Positions 35,421 through 43,735 of a DNA stretch of 64,000 nucleotides are shown piece by piece (the first letter of the stretch is position 1; each line of letters starts with the position of its first letter). Source of the DNA: JBCDGZ01 sp038750655 (GTDB taxonomy: Bacteria; Bacteroidota; Bacteroidia; Chitinophagales; Saprospiraceae); assembly GCA_038750655.1 (NCBI GenBank), contig JBCDGZ010000012.1:1-64000 (forward strand). The letters run 5' to 3'. The notes under the pieces were generated by a model, which was given only the letters and a program-made list of their open reading frames with translations, ran no database searches and was not told the DNA's origin. A program made the position numbers and the translations under genes.

Positions 35421-36110
35421 ATGCAAATCAAAACATCCAATGCCATTAAGTTCTACGCCGGAACCCCTCAATACAAAGATTACTTCAATACCAGCAGCAA
35501 CAAAGCCGTCGGGGCATCCCTACTTTTTCTGGTCAACGGCGACGATGTTTACCTAATCGCTTACGATTTACCGCTGCACCAATCGGCCCAAGCCACTGTC
35601 TCTGCGCGTCGGCTTTCCCTGGAGCGGAACTTACCCGAGAACCAAATCAACAGCTACGCTTTTCTAGCTGGAGGGCAGCATTATGTAGCGGACATTAGCG
35701 ATTCGGAAGCCCCAACCTTGGACCTGCTAGACAATCCTCCTCCTGGTGAAGAAGTACTTTCTAATAATACCGGGGACATCAACATCCATTACTCGGGGGA
35801 CTTCCTCTTCGAAGTTGACGGCGTACTCCAACAGCCCATTCCTGATGTGGCCGTCAAGCACAACGTCTTACTCCTCCAAAGCCCACAGCGCCTCTTTTTG
35901 CTGACTACCGTTGTCAACCGAGGAGAGATTGTCATCGACCGACTGGACATTGCCCGGTCAGTCCCGCAGACTCTGAACTTTGTACAATCCTTCTCCCCAA
36001 ATGTGGATCACAGCTACCAGTTGATTCACGGGGGCTACAGCTACAGCATCGACCTCAGTGATCCTGACGAACCAGTAGTGAATCGTTCGAAAATTATCAT
36101 ACAAATATGA
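35421..36110 (+). CDS. Cytoplasmic beta-rich protein made of two homologous repeats
   Basis: About 229 residues from the ATG at 35421. No signal peptide. Two halves of about 110 residues seem related: NSYAFLAGGQHYVADISDSE ending repeat one and HSYQLIHGGYSYSIDLSDPD ending repeat two share the pattern SY-x-L-x-x-GG-x-x-Y-x-x-D-x-SD-x-x-x-P. Each half starts with short strands (SLLFLVNGDDVYLIAYDL; NVLLLQSPQRLFLLTTV). The family is unknown to me. It is followed after 192 bases by two glycine-zipper genes on the same strand and may belong with them. The gap contains an 8-bp hairpin (36188-36195/36212-36219). Confidence 0.55.
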   Translation: MQIKTSNAIKFYAGTPQYKDYFNTSSNKAVGASLLFLVNGDDVYLIAYDLPLHQSAQATVSARRLSLERNLPENQINSYAFLAGGQHYVADISDSEAPTLDLLDNPPPGEEVLSNNTGDINIHYSGDFLFEVDGVLQQPIPDVAVKHNVLLLQSPQRLFLLTTVVNRGEIVIDRLDIARSVPQTLNFVQSFSPNVDHSYQLIHGGYSYSIDLSDPDEPVVNRSKIIIQI

Positions 36111-36302
36111 TGACCTCTAGATAACTCATGGCCTAAAGCCCTAGCTTTTATTCAAAGTTAAAGACCCAATCAAAATCTTCGTAGTGGTGGCTTCCCATTG
36201 AGCTAACTACAGGAAGCCATCCCTACCAGGATTGAACAACCAAAGTTGAATTGTAAACTATTGGCACTACAGTGCTATGTATTTAATCACCTCAATACTA
36301 TC

Positions 36303-36947
36303 ATGATGAATCCATCAACGACCATTCCTCAAGGGCCACAAGTGGCAGGCCTGAAATTCTTCGACTTCGATCCGTCGAGAGTTCCAAACAGCCCGATTGA
36401 CAGCGGCGCACAGATGCTCGCGCTCTCTTCCGGAGAGTTCCACGGTATGATCATGCAGCGATTTAAGCAAGCGTATCTGGAAGCGGGGAAAGACCGCCGT
36501 CGCTTCACCACCGAGCAAATCGGTTGCCTACGCGACTACGGCTTGATCAACAAGCAGGAGCAGCAAACCCTGTCCAGAGTCTTCCAACTGGCGATCGCCG
36601 TCGACCAATCCAGAGGCGAAGGCCACGAGCTGATCCAAGAGCTGCGCACGATCTACGAGGTCGCCCTGGCCGAAGGCGCTAGCGACATGACCATTGCCAT
36701 CATTGGCATTACCCTCAACAGTGCTGGGAACTCCATGCAATGGTACAAAGACCATCCGAACACCGAGACCGCTCACTCTGATGCAGGACCGGCTGAAAGC
36801 GATGCCGAAGGTGGTATCTGGGGCGCAGCAGCTGGCGCTGGTGCTGGATTGGCTGCGGCCGGAGTTGGGGCCTTGGCGGGCGGTCTGCTCGGCGGTATTT
36901 ACGGCGCTGCTGGCGCTTCACTGGCCTACGCTTTAGACCAGTTATAA
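36303..36947 (+). CDS. Glycine-zipper protein, member 1 of a pair
   Basis: About 214 residues from the ATG at 36303 (or 36306); a TTG at 36246 is unlikely. Residues 20-160 are helical and soluble (SGEFHGMIMQRFKQAYLE). The last 45 are a glycine-zipper stretch (GIWGAAAGAGAGLAAAGVGA, then GGLLGGIYGAAG) that can insert in or pack against a membrane by G-x-x-x-G contacts. There is no signal peptide, so export by the general route is not expected. The next gene is a clear paralogue with the same order. Such tails occur in pore-forming or toxin-delivery substrates, but no function can be assigned. Confidence 0.55.
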   Translation: MMNPSTTIPQGPQVAGLKFFDFDPSRVPNSPIDSGAQMLALSSGEFHGMIMQRFKQAYLEAGKDRRRFTTEQIGCLRDYGLINKQEQQTLSRVFQLAIAVDQSRGEGHELIQELRTIYEVALAEGASDMTIAIIGITLNSAGNSMQWYKDHPNTETAHSDAGPAESDAEGGIWGAAAGAGAGLAAAGVGALAGGLLGGIYGAAGASLAYALDQL

Positions 36948-36977
36948 TCATTAATTAATCCTCAAAATGCAAAGAAA

Positions 36978-37643
36978 ATGGAAAATGTAACGTTAAAAAC
37001 CAATGGCACCGGCACAACAACGCCTGCCTCTCAATTACCTACTGACCCTAATGCTCCGATTCCCAACTGGCCACTGCCCTGGATCATCCCCGGCTTCCCC
37101 ACCCGCCAATTGGCAATGAACGCCGGCGAGCTACACGGAATGATTTATCGCTCTGTCCTAAAGCAAGCTACCGATCCTGCAAATAATGACCGCACCATTG
37201 CCGTAGGAGCTATCCAACAGCTTTTGGAGCAGGGATTGATTACCAGCAGCGAAGTGGATTACCTCAATCAGGTGACCGAGCTGGGCAAGATCATCGACAG
37301 CTATGATGCTCAGCAGCCGGAGGCGGCCAGGGAAGCTGCCCAGGGCATTCGCAAGCTCTACGAAAAGATGTTGGACGAAGGATGTACGCCAACATCCGTA
37401 ACCCTGGTCGGTTTGGCCAATAATAGTGCTCAGGGTTCGGTAGACTTTTACCTCTCCGGCAATACCACGCAGACCGGATTTTTTGGCTCTGATTGGTCGG
37501 GTGCCCAAGGCGGTGCGATGGCCGGTGGTATGGTTGGCTTTGGCGTCGGTGGTGTCAAAGGAGGAGCAGTTGGTGCTGGCATCGGCGCGGTAGCTGGTGG
37601 TGGAATACAGTCTTTTGCTTGGTGGATGGATAACCAGTCCTAG
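36978..37643 (+). CDS. Glycine-zipper protein, member 2 of a pair
   Basis: 221 residues, paralogous to the preceding gene: NAGELHGMIYRSVLKQATD aligns with the SGEFHGMI segment, then helices VDYLNQVTELGKIIDSYDA and LYEKMLDEGCTP, and the C-terminal zipper GGAMAGGMVGFGVGGVKGGA followed by GAGIGAVAGGG. It starts 30 bases after the first gene and is followed by a strong terminator at 37676-37732, so the two form the end of a transcription unit. Keeping both in tandem suggests a heteromeric assembly. Confidence 0.55.
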   Translation: MENVTLKTNGTGTTTPASQLPTDPNAPIPNWPLPWIIPGFPTRQLAMNAGELHGMIYRSVLKQATDPANNDRTIAVGAIQQLLEQGLITSSEVDYLNQVTELGKIIDSYDAQQPEAAREAAQGIRKLYEKMLDEGCTPTSVTLVGLANNSAQGSVDFYLSGNTTQTGFFGSDWSGAQGGAMAGGMVGFGVGGVKGGAVGAGIGAVAGGGIQSFAWWMDNQS

Positions 37644-37675
37644 AACGAATTGCGATACTATACTTATTCTCTTTG

Positions 37676-37732
37676 GAGAGGAAACGCAGATTGTTAAGTC
37701 AACAATTTTGCCTTTCCTCTCTTTTAATTTTT
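37676..37732 (+). terminator. Strong rho-independent terminator after the glycine-zipper pair
   Basis: GAGAGGAAA (37676-37684) pairs with TTTCCTCTC (37713-37721), extended inside by ATTGTT/AACAAT, followed by TTTTAATTTTT (37722-37732). Confidence 0.8.
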
Positions 37733-37816
37733 AGGGAATCGTTGAAAAAAATAACTATTTTCAGCCCCTGTAAGCAATCAAAAAATTGACCACGGCTATT
37801 TTCAAAAATCACCACC

Positions 37817-39163
37817 ATGAAAAAACTCGCACTCCTATTCACCGCCTTCGTCTTGTTTTGTAGCCACGATATGTTTCTCAAAACACAGGGCTACTTCTTA
37901 TCTCCCAACATCGCCGCCTCTATTCACCTCTTCAATGGCACTTTTGATCTCAGTGAAAATATCATCACTCGGGATCGAATGATCGATGTGAGCCTAGTGG
38001 GTAATGGGAGCCGCAGCAAGGTGGATACTAGTAAATGGACCGATATTGAAAATACGACTGTGCTGAGCTTTAAGACCGGAGCGGCGGGCACCTGGGTGGC
38101 CGGCGTCTCTACCCGCCCGCGAAATATTGAGCTGACAGCGAAGAAATTCAACGATTATCTTCACCACGATGGTGTTCTAGATATGTTGAAATGGCGTAGA
38201 GAAAATAACGCGCTAGATAAGGATGCGGTAGAAAAATATTCCAAGCACGTCAAAACCATCTTTCAGGTAGGGGAGAAAAAAACGAACGACTGGCAAGTCG
38301 TACTGGATTACCCCATCGAATTTGTTCCCCTCAGCAATCCCTACGAGGCCAAGCCTGGCGATAAGCTCCAATTCAAACTGCTCCGCGACGGCGCTCCACT
38401 GCCCAACCACCTCGTCTATGTCGGCTCCCGCAGCAAAGGGGACGGTCACGATCATCAACATAATCACGGCAAGGAGGGGCACAGCCACGATCATAGTAAA
38501 GAAGGCCACCAGCACGACCACAACAAGGAAGGCCATAGCCACGATCACGGTAAAGAAGGCCACCAGCACGACCACAATAAGGAAGGCCATAGCCACGATC
38601 ATAGCAAAGAAGGCCACCAGCACGACCACAATAAGGAAGGCCATAGCCACGATCATAGTAAAGAAGGCCATAGCCACGACCACAACAAGGAGGGGCACAG
38701 CCACGATCACGGTAAAGAAGGCCATAGCCACGACCACAACAAGGAGGGGCACAGCCACGATCATAATAAAGAAGGCCACAACCACGATCAAGAGAAGGAA
38801 GGCCACCAGCACGGCGGCACTCAGCTCCGCACCAATGCCGATGGCATCGTCACGATGAAAGTAAGCAATCCCGGCGAGTGGTACCTCCGGACCATTCATA
38901 TGGCCCTTTCCGAAGAGCCCGGCCTCACTCACGAGTCCAACTGGGCCACCCTGACTTTTGAATGCGCCGAGGGCCACAGCCACGACCACGCCAGTGCGCA
39001 TAGCCACGATCACGGAGACGGCCACCACCATCACGGCGATGGCCATGACCACGACCATTCGCACGACGACGAAGGCAATGGCCCTCCTCAGTTTCTCTTT
39101 TGGATGGCTGGAATTGCTGTGCTAGGGGGGGTATTGGCCTACTTACGACAATCAAAGAGCTAG
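37817..39163 (+). CDS. DUF4198-like membrane protein with long histidine-rich metal-binding repeat
   Basis: 448 residues. A signal peptide (MKKLALLFTAFVLFCSHDMF), then a DUF4198-like beta-sandwich (residues 25-205) with the typical start HDMFLKT and YPIEFVPLSNPYEAKPGD. Residues 206-330 are 13 copies of a nine-residue unit KEGH(S/Q)HDH(N/S/G), followed by a conserved stretch (GIVTMKVSNPGEWYLRTIHM), a second His-rich patch (GHSHDHASAHSHDHGDGHHH) and a C-terminal membrane helix (FLFWMAGIAVLGGVLAYL). DUF4198 proteins are linked to nickel/cobalt uptake; His-rich tracts bind Ni, Co, Zn or Cu. It probably buffers metal in the periplasm, anchored to a membrane. Confidence 0.75.
   Translation: MKKLALLFTAFVLFCSHDMFLKTQGYFLSPNIAASIHLFNGTFDLSENIITRDRMIDVSLVGNGSRSKVDTSKWTDIENTTVLSFKTGAAGTWVAGVSTRPRNIELTAKKFNDYLHHDGVLDMLKWRRENNALDKDAVEKYSKHVKTIFQVGEKKTNDWQVVLDYPIEFVPLSNPYEAKPGDKLQFKLLRDGAPLPNHLVYVGSRSKGDGHDHQHNHGKEGHSHDHSKEGHQHDHNKEGHSHDHGKEGHQHDHNKEGHSHDHSKEGHQHDHNKEGHSHDHSKEGHSHDHNKEGHSHDHGKEGHSHDHNKEGHSHDHNKEGHNHDQEKEGHQHGGTQLRTNADGIVTMKVSNPGEWYLRTIHMALSEEPGLTHESNWATLTFECAEGHSHDHASAHSHDHGDGHHHHGDGHDHDHSHDDEGNGPPQFLFWMAGIAVLGGVLAYLRQSKS
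38468..38818 (+). repeat. 27-bp tandem repeats encoding KEGHxHDHx
   Basis: Thirteen in-frame units of 27 bases. Two sub-types (Gln or Ser in position 5) alternate in the first half and become uniform later, which suggests recent unequal crossing-over. Repeat number probably varies between strains. Confidence 0.85.
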
Positions 39164-39216
39164 GCTCAAGCATCCTTTTTGGCTAGGTTTCTCGTACAGG
39201 GTAGAAAATAGAACCT

Positions 39217-39810
39217 ATGCCAACTCATTATTATACTATTCTCCCTCTGATCATCTTGCTGACCAGCTCACTGATGGCGCCAGCAGATATTGCCGTCAAT
39301 CGGCCCGTCCAATTTCAAGAACCCGCCGATCTTAAGGAGAAGCGGGTAATCGTAATGCTCAATGACAAAAAGAAGCGACAACGCTCAACCTTGCGGGGGA
39401 ACATCCTCCGATTGACCAAGGACAGCATTTACCTGATTCATTATTCGTCCAGTAAAAAATTAATGGAACAGGGGCACGAAGAGCCATTGGCCATCCCTTT
39501 CTCCCGCGTCAAAAAGGTCAAGCTCCACAATTACCGAGGCAAGGAGCGCAAGCGTAGACACTTGACGACTTTTGCTTCCATTCTTACCCTGATTTGCTTT
39601 GTTGCGCTTTTGGTGGGGGGCAGGAGACAAAATAACAGGCCGGATGATTATCAGTCTAGTGCTTTTTGGGTTGGTGTGTATGGGGTGATCATTTTTGGTA
39701 TCATGGCCATTATTAATTTATTCGGTTGGTTGCGAAACATCAAGACGATTCCTGTCGATGATACCCTTACAACTGCACAGTTTCTAATCATGCAAAGCTA
39801 TGTTTTATAA
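39217..39810 (+). CDS. Membrane protein of unknown function
   Basis: 197 residues: signal-anchor (about 7-24), a soluble strand-rich domain (VIVMLNDKKKRQRSTLRGNI, DSIYLIHYSSSKK, IPFSRVKKVKLHNYRG) and two membrane helices (about 113-130 and 148-168). The soluble part reads like a small beta-barrel of the type that tests lipid or RNA binding, but I recognise no family. It follows the His-rich protein by 53 bases on the same strand and may be co-expressed. Confidence 0.5.
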   Translation: MPTHYYTILPLIILLTSSLMAPADIAVNRPVQFQEPADLKEKRVIVMLNDKKKRQRSTLRGNILRLTKDSIYLIHYSSSKKLMEQGHEEPLAIPFSRVKKVKLHNYRGKERKRRHLTTFASILTLICFVALLVGGRRQNNRPDDYQSSAFWVGVYGVIIFGIMAIINLFGWLRNIKTIPVDDTLTTAQFLIMQSYVL

Positions 39811-39840
39811 AAGGCGAGTGGATTGATCAAGCTTGGTTTA

Positions 39841-39872
39841 TTGGGGATTCAAAGGTGGTTTTATTATCTTCG
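39841..39872 (+). promoter_or_regulatory. Promoter candidate for the helix-turn-helix gene at 39907
   Basis: TTG (39841-39843), 21 bases, TATCTTCG (39865-39872; one mismatch to TAnnTTTG). The leader would be about 28 bases. Confidence 0.35.
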
Positions 39873-39906
39873 TTTTACTTAACAAAGCTATCAAAAAGAA
39901 AACCAC

Positions 39907-40854
39907 ATGCCCATTCCTTCTAACCCTAATGCAAACACAACAACCGAAGAATTCAACCGAGCGCTCGTTAGAGATGGCCTGCAATTGCTAAAGGCTAAAA
40001 AACGCTATCGACAGAACAATATCATCGCGAAGATCAAAACCCTAGGCTTAGTTATTTCTGCCTCCACTTTGAGTAATATCATAAACGGGAAATCGGTGGC
40101 GGAAGAAACCATCGAGGAGACGGCGGAGAAGATCATGGAGATCATCAAGCAGGAACTGGGGATGGTTTTGGAAAAGGAAGCCTTTATCTTCGATGAGACG
40201 GACAGCGGTTGGGAGGCCAGCATTGTCCCCGAACTCTTCGAAGACCATCCTGGGCTGATCTTGAAGCCTGGTTTTTCCTTCACTGCCGAAGGACGCTACG
40301 AACCCAACAAAAAGGTGGAGCTTTTTTCGATGGCCGAAACGGAGGTCATAGAATTTGGACTGACCATGAGAACCTACGCCTCGCATTTTATTTCTAAAAG
40401 CGACCAAGCCTTCCGAACGCCTATTACTCAATTGCTGGCTAAAGGTGTTCACATCAGATGTTACCTCCTAGACCCCGAATGTAACGAAGCCAGCATGTAC
40501 TTTGATGATCGCGCTAAAGTGCTGAAAGCGGAGCAAAGAGGCATCAGCGTGATCCGCAACAGCCTGGAAACTTTGGCCTCCGTCAGTGAAGAATTTCGGA
40601 CGGAGGGCTACCCAGGGCATTTTGAAGTTTATACTTACCGACATATTCCTTACAACCATTTCATGTCCATTGACGCGAGCGAGCCGACGGCGAAGATGCT
40701 TGTCTCACATTACGTATACGGGAAGCCGCGCGGTAAATGTCCGGTTATGGAGTTTACCCAGGAGCACAGTCCGCAGCTGTATCGGCTCTATCTGGATTCT
40801 CTAAAATCACTCACCAAAGGCGCTAAGTTACGCAGCTCTAGCGGCCCCTTATAA
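39907..40854 (+). CDS. XRE-type DNA-binding protein with C-terminal sensor-like domain
   Basis: 315 residues, cytoplasmic. Residues 20-80 form a helix-turn-helix (RYRQNNIIAKIKTLG, VISASTLSNIINGKSVAEET) like the XRE fold. The rest (about 130-305) is an alpha/beta domain with FISKSDQAF, a GVHIRCYLLDPECN strand, an ISVIRNSLETL helix, and HFEVYTYRHIPYNHFMSID; this resembles the degenerate phospholipase-D-like domains (for example DUF5919) fused to XRE regulators, but the HxK motif is absent. Ligand unknown. The 366-base region downstream has repeated CTAAAATTTAG boxes that could be its operators. Confidence 0.55.
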   Translation: MPIPSNPNANTTTEEFNRALVRDGLQLLKAKKRYRQNNIIAKIKTLGLVISASTLSNIINGKSVAEETIEETAEKIMEIIKQELGMVLEKEAFIFDETDSGWEASIVPELFEDHPGLILKPGFSFTAEGRYEPNKKVELFSMAETEVIEFGLTMRTYASHFISKSDQAFRTPITQLLAKGVHIRCYLLDPECNEASMYFDDRAKVLKAEQRGISVIRNSLETLASVSEEFRTEGYPGHFEVYTYRHIPYNHFMSIDASEPTAKMLVSHYVYGKPRGKCPVMEFTQEHSPQLYRLYLDSLKSLTKGAKLRSSSGPL

Positions 40855-40870
40855 TCGCACTTTTTTCCTA

Positions 40871-40911
40871 CTAAAATTTAGATGGAGCGCCTAAAATTTA
40901 GGTAAATTTAG
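40871..40911. promoter_or_regulatory. Operator-like repeats CTAAAATTTAG
   Basis: CTAAAATTTAG at 40871-40881 and again at 40891-40901, exactly 20 bases apart, with a partial third copy TAAATTTAG at 40903-40911. Each is nearly palindromic (CTAAA/TTTAG). They lie 50-90 bases before a perfect -7 box at 40961 and just after the gene of a DNA-binding protein. Confidence 0.45.
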
Positions 40912-40960
40912 TTAAACCAGACTAAAAAAAAATCACCCTACACCACCCCTCAGTTGCCTG

Positions 40961-41146
40961 TACTTTTGTCCTGTATCAACTGATAAAACGCTTGAATTTA
41001 CAGGACCAAAAATTTTAAACTCTGCATCACTGCGATTAATTCTGCCCGGCATGGAGCGCCCCCTTTAGTATCCGCTCTTCGTCCTGCCCAGAATTGAGAA
41101 GACCATCGTCGTGAAATTATTCTCTACAGAATTGCCCCTTGTAGAG
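40961..41146 (+). promoter_or_regulatory. Long structured leader of the fibronectin-domain gene (possible promoter and hairpins)
   Basis: TACTTTTG (40961-40968) fits TAnnTTTG; no TTTG at -33. If used, the 41221 gene has a leader of about 245 bases. That leader holds three inverted repeats: GTCCTGTA/TACAGGAC (40968-40975/40999-41006), AATTCTG/CAGAATT (41038-41044/41089-41095) and CTCTACA/TGTAGAG (41122-41128/41140-41146). The function is unknown and no known riboswitch is recognised. No gene is seen in 40855-41220. Confidence 0.35.
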
Positions 41147-41220
41147 CCTGAATGGCTGTGTCCTGGAATGCTTGCCGAAGCAGTTCGATCGCATCATTCA
41201 TTAATCAAAATTTTTAAAGT

Positions 41221-41598
41221 ATGAAAAACTTATTGAAAAAATGCAAGCTGGTGAAATGGGCAAAAGTAATTCTCCTCACGCTGTTGACCAGCGCCTTTAC
41301 TCCGTCCAACGAGCCTACGGCCCCGCTGAGTAACCCCTGCGATGCACCGGTGAACATCGTCAAAACGATCCACACCGAAAGCACCATCGCCTTCACCTGG
41401 GGCAGCTCGGGTGACGAGCACAGTTACGAGGTCCGGTACGTCAGGATCGAAGATGGCTTCACCAGCTCCTTGGTGACGGGCACCAACTTCGTGTCTTTCA
41501 CTGGCCTACCCGCCGGCACCTACAAATTCTACTTTTCGACCATCTGTGGATTTGGGACTTCGAAAGAGATAGTGATTGATGATTTGATGATGGGCTAA
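41221..41598 (+). CDS. Small exported protein with one fibronectin type III domain
   Basis: 125 residues: a signal sequence (Lys-rich start, WAKVILLTLLTSAFT), then a single fibronectin type III-like domain from residue 40 (CDAPVNIVKTIHTESTIAFT, HSYEVRYVRIED, VSFTGLPAGTYKFYFSTICG). The conserved W-G and Y-x-V-R-Y residues are present. No T9SS tail. Usually such domains are parts of large proteins; a free one may bind a partner at the surface or be a remnant. A terminator hairpin follows directly. Confidence 0.6.
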   Translation: MKNLLKKCKLVKWAKVILLTLLTSAFTPSNEPTAPLSNPCDAPVNIVKTIHTESTIAFTWGSSGDEHSYEVRYVRIEDGFTSSLVTGTNFVSFTGLPAGTYKFYFSTICGFGTSKEIVIDDLMMG

Positions 41599-41605
41599 GT
41601 CCACG

Positions 41606-41636
41606 GGCCATCCGCTACTGGCGGGTGGCCTTTTTT
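41606..41636 (+). terminator. Rho-independent terminator
   Basis: GGCCATCCGC (41606-41615) pairs with GCGGGTGGCC (41621-41630, one G-U pair), then TTTTTT. It also contains the stop codon of the convergent gene ending at 41615. Confidence 0.8.
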
Positions 41637-43039
41637 CTTTGGGCTTTCTCTAGCAGCCATTGACTAAAGTACAGCCTTTCGGTATGGAGGATTCGCTTCG
41701 CTAAATTTTGCTTAGGGATTCGGTTTTGGTTCAAGGCCCTGGTTAGTTTGATAAAATTCTCGGTCGCCTCAACCGTTTCCTTTTTTAGTTTTCTGTTGCG
41801 TTTAAGGTAGCCGAGAAAAGATAGGCAGAAGTTACTAATCGTATTCTCGTCCCAACCCAATTCATAGTAAGCAATCAGGGTCAAGGATTTGGCTCGGATG
41901 GCGTGAAAGGCATCCAGAAATTTCAGCTTGAGCGTTAGGGGGAGCACTTGATCGAAGTGCTTCATTTCATAGTAGATAATGGCTTTAGAGAGCTGGGTGG
42001 TGCTGTCGCGGAGGTGCTCGGCCAGAAAGCCCTCGTGTTTTTCGATGAAGTCGAAGGCCCAGTGGTAGGCTTTAGCCTTGCAGGCGGCATTGATGATGTT
42101 GTTGAACTGAGTACTGGAAATTAGACCTTTGCGGACAAACAGCCCCTGCTCGACGCCGAAGCGATTCAGCTCGTGGGCTTTCAACCAGGCGGTATTGTTT
42201 TGCTGGCGGATTTGGGTGCTATTAAAATTTTGTAGGTAGCTCAGCAGAATATGCTGCTCTTCGATAGCGATCTCCTTTTTGTGTTTTTTGAGAATGGATT
42301 CGAGTTCTGTGAAGTGCGTGGATTGACCGGTTTTGATCATCTGGTAGGACTGGTAATAGGCGTGTAGGAGGGGAGGACTTCCTGCGCCGGGCCGGGGTAT
42401 TTGGTGGAGTTCTTCGGGGTTGGGGTCGGCTTGGGTGTAGAGCAACTGCGTACGGGCCACTGCCTCGCAGGCGAGCTTTAAGCGAACGACTTTGTAGAAG
42501 TTGCCCAGTGCGTTGATGGCCTGCCGGATGGCTTTGATCTCTGGGTCAATTTTATTTTGTAGCACTTTATAATAAAAGAGATAGTTGGTGATTAGCCCCA
42601 GGATATGATCGGTGATGCTTTTGCCAGATAGTTGATCGACGACCGTCTTGAGCCGGCTCACATGGCGGGCAAAATCATCGCTCAGTCCTCGCTCCATGAG
42701 GATAGTTGTCCACAGCAGGCGGCTTTCCAGCGATTTGCTGTTGACCTTTTCCAGGATGAGGAACGCCTTGAGGCAGGTATTTAAATCGGATAGGATATTG
42801 AGAAAGTTTTTTCGATTGTTGGTACTGCTGCTGATGGGCTGACCAAAGATTTTTTGGTAGGCGTAGCCGATTTCCAGACGCTTGCGATCTCCGAAGTTGG
42901 GGTAAAATCGCTTCAGGTAACGAAAGGTCTGTAGGGCGCGAGGTTGATTAGCTAGCTGCAACTTCAAGTATTTTTCGAAGTCGGCCAGCTCAGATTTACT
43001 CAAACTGCGGAGTAGGGATAAAGTTTTTTTGCCGTGCAT
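41615..43039 (-). CDS. All-helical protein, distant relative of the 33762-35255 protein
   Basis: 474 residues, no signal peptide or membrane segment. The N-terminus LLRSLSKSELADFEKYLKLQ and the following LKRFYPNFGDRKRLEIGYAYQ, then long helices (DHILGLITNYLFYYKVLQN, KAYHWAFDFIEKHEGF) are typical of a family seen repeatedly in Saprospirales genomes. Function unknown. It points away from the 43.4-62.3 kb operon, whose upstream region starts at its 5' end, so it may or may not be related to it. The gap to 43385 contains the operon promoter. Confidence 0.55.
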   Translation of the reverse strand: MHGKKTLSLLRSLSKSELADFEKYLKLQLANQPRALQTFRYLKRFYPNFGDRKRLEIGYAYQKIFGQPISSSTNNRKNFLNILSDLNTCLKAFLILEKVNSKSLESRLLWTTILMERGLSDDFARHVSRLKTVVDQLSGKSITDHILGLITNYLFYYKVLQNKIDPEIKAIRQAINALGNFYKVVRLKLACEAVARTQLLYTQADPNPEELHQIPRPGAGSPPLLHAYYQSYQMIKTGQSTHFTELESILKKHKKEIAIEEQHILLSYLQNFNSTQIRQQNNTAWLKAHELNRFGVEQGLFVRKGLISSTQFNNIINAACKAKAYHWAFDFIEKHEGFLAEHLRDSTTQLSKAIIYYEMKHFDQVLPLTLKLKFLDAFHAIRAKSLTLIAYYELGWDENTISNFCLSFLGYLKRNRKLKKETVEATENFIKLTRALNQNRIPKQNLAKRILHTERLYFSQWLLEKAQRKKATRQ

Positions 43040-43286
43040 AAGCCATAAATTAACAGAATTTGCGGGGGAAAAATAAGAAGAAATACTGAATTCAGTCCCC
43101 TTTACGCACGATCAATTTTTAGCCAAGGATGATTGGATGGATAACGGGGGACTGTGTAGTCAGGGCCTAGGGTCTTGTTTAGAGGGCTTTCTACGGGGGT
43201 TACACAGAAGATTCCCAGTTTACTGAAGCCGCACTTGTTTCACTCCGATGAACAAAAGCAGAGGGGAAGGCGGGGAAATTTTATGT

Positions 43287-43317
43287 TTTGTCTAACCCTG
43301 GTTTGTGCTTAGTATTG
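43287..43317 (+). promoter_or_regulatory. Promoter candidate for the large signalling operon
   Basis: TTTG (43287-43290), 19 bases, TAGTATTG (43310-43317; one mismatch to TAnnTTTG). It is the best match in the 345-base gap 43040-43384, which has no other feature that I recognise. The leader to the ATG at 43385 would be about 60 bases. Confidence 0.5.
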
Positions 43318-43384
43318 TACGGAGAAATGATTAAAAAGTTTGATGAAATACATAATGTTTGTTTTTTAATTGAAGGCATGACCA

Positions 43385-43708
43385 ATGCAAAGTCTACGAA
43401 AATCTATGCTAGATAAATTCACTTTACTCCTAATAGAAAACTATGAAAATTACCAGAAGCGGCATTTTCCTGATGGTGTGGAATTGAATGCTTTCATCAC
43501 CTATTTGATTGACCACAACATTATTGACCATACGACGATCACCCGCTATACGATCTTGGAGGAGTTTGCTGAGACGATCATCGACTCCAAGCACAAGACC
43601 GATGCGGTGGCCATCGTAGCCGATAAGTTCAACATCTCGAAACGAACCGTGTGGAGCATCATCAAGGGCCATCAAGGACGCTTTGACGCCAATACAGAAA
43701 ATGGATAA
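43385..43708 (+). CDS. Small helix-turn-helix protein at the head of the operon
   Basis: 107 residues (an internal ATG at 43406 is possible). Residues 10-70 are helical (KFTLLLIENYENYQK), and residues 75-95 read as a helix-turn-helix: AVAIVADKFNISKRTVWSII, with the usual turn Asn-Ile-Ser. It lies 27 bases before the first von Willebrand gene and could be an autoregulator of the operon. No family name is offered. Confidence 0.55.
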   Translation: MQSLRKSMLDKFTLLLIENYENYQKRHFPDGVELNAFITYLIDHNIIDHTTITRYTILEEFAETIIDSKHKTDAVAIVADKFNISKRTVWSIIKGHQGRFDANTENG

Positions 43709-43735
43709 GCTACCCTCATGAAAAAATAATTTGTA

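Noticed and set aside
38468..38818. Possible CRISPR-like repeat array
   Set aside because: Contiguous 27-bp coding units without spacers.
38213..39064. 283-codon antisense frame and a 178-codon shifted frame over the histidine repeats
   Set aside because: Both are artefacts of the 27-bp tandem repeat, giving low-complexity products with no start context.
40855..41220. tRNA or known riboswitch in the gap
   Set aside because: No cloverleaf, no conserved T-loop sequence, and no known riboswitch consensus could be seen.
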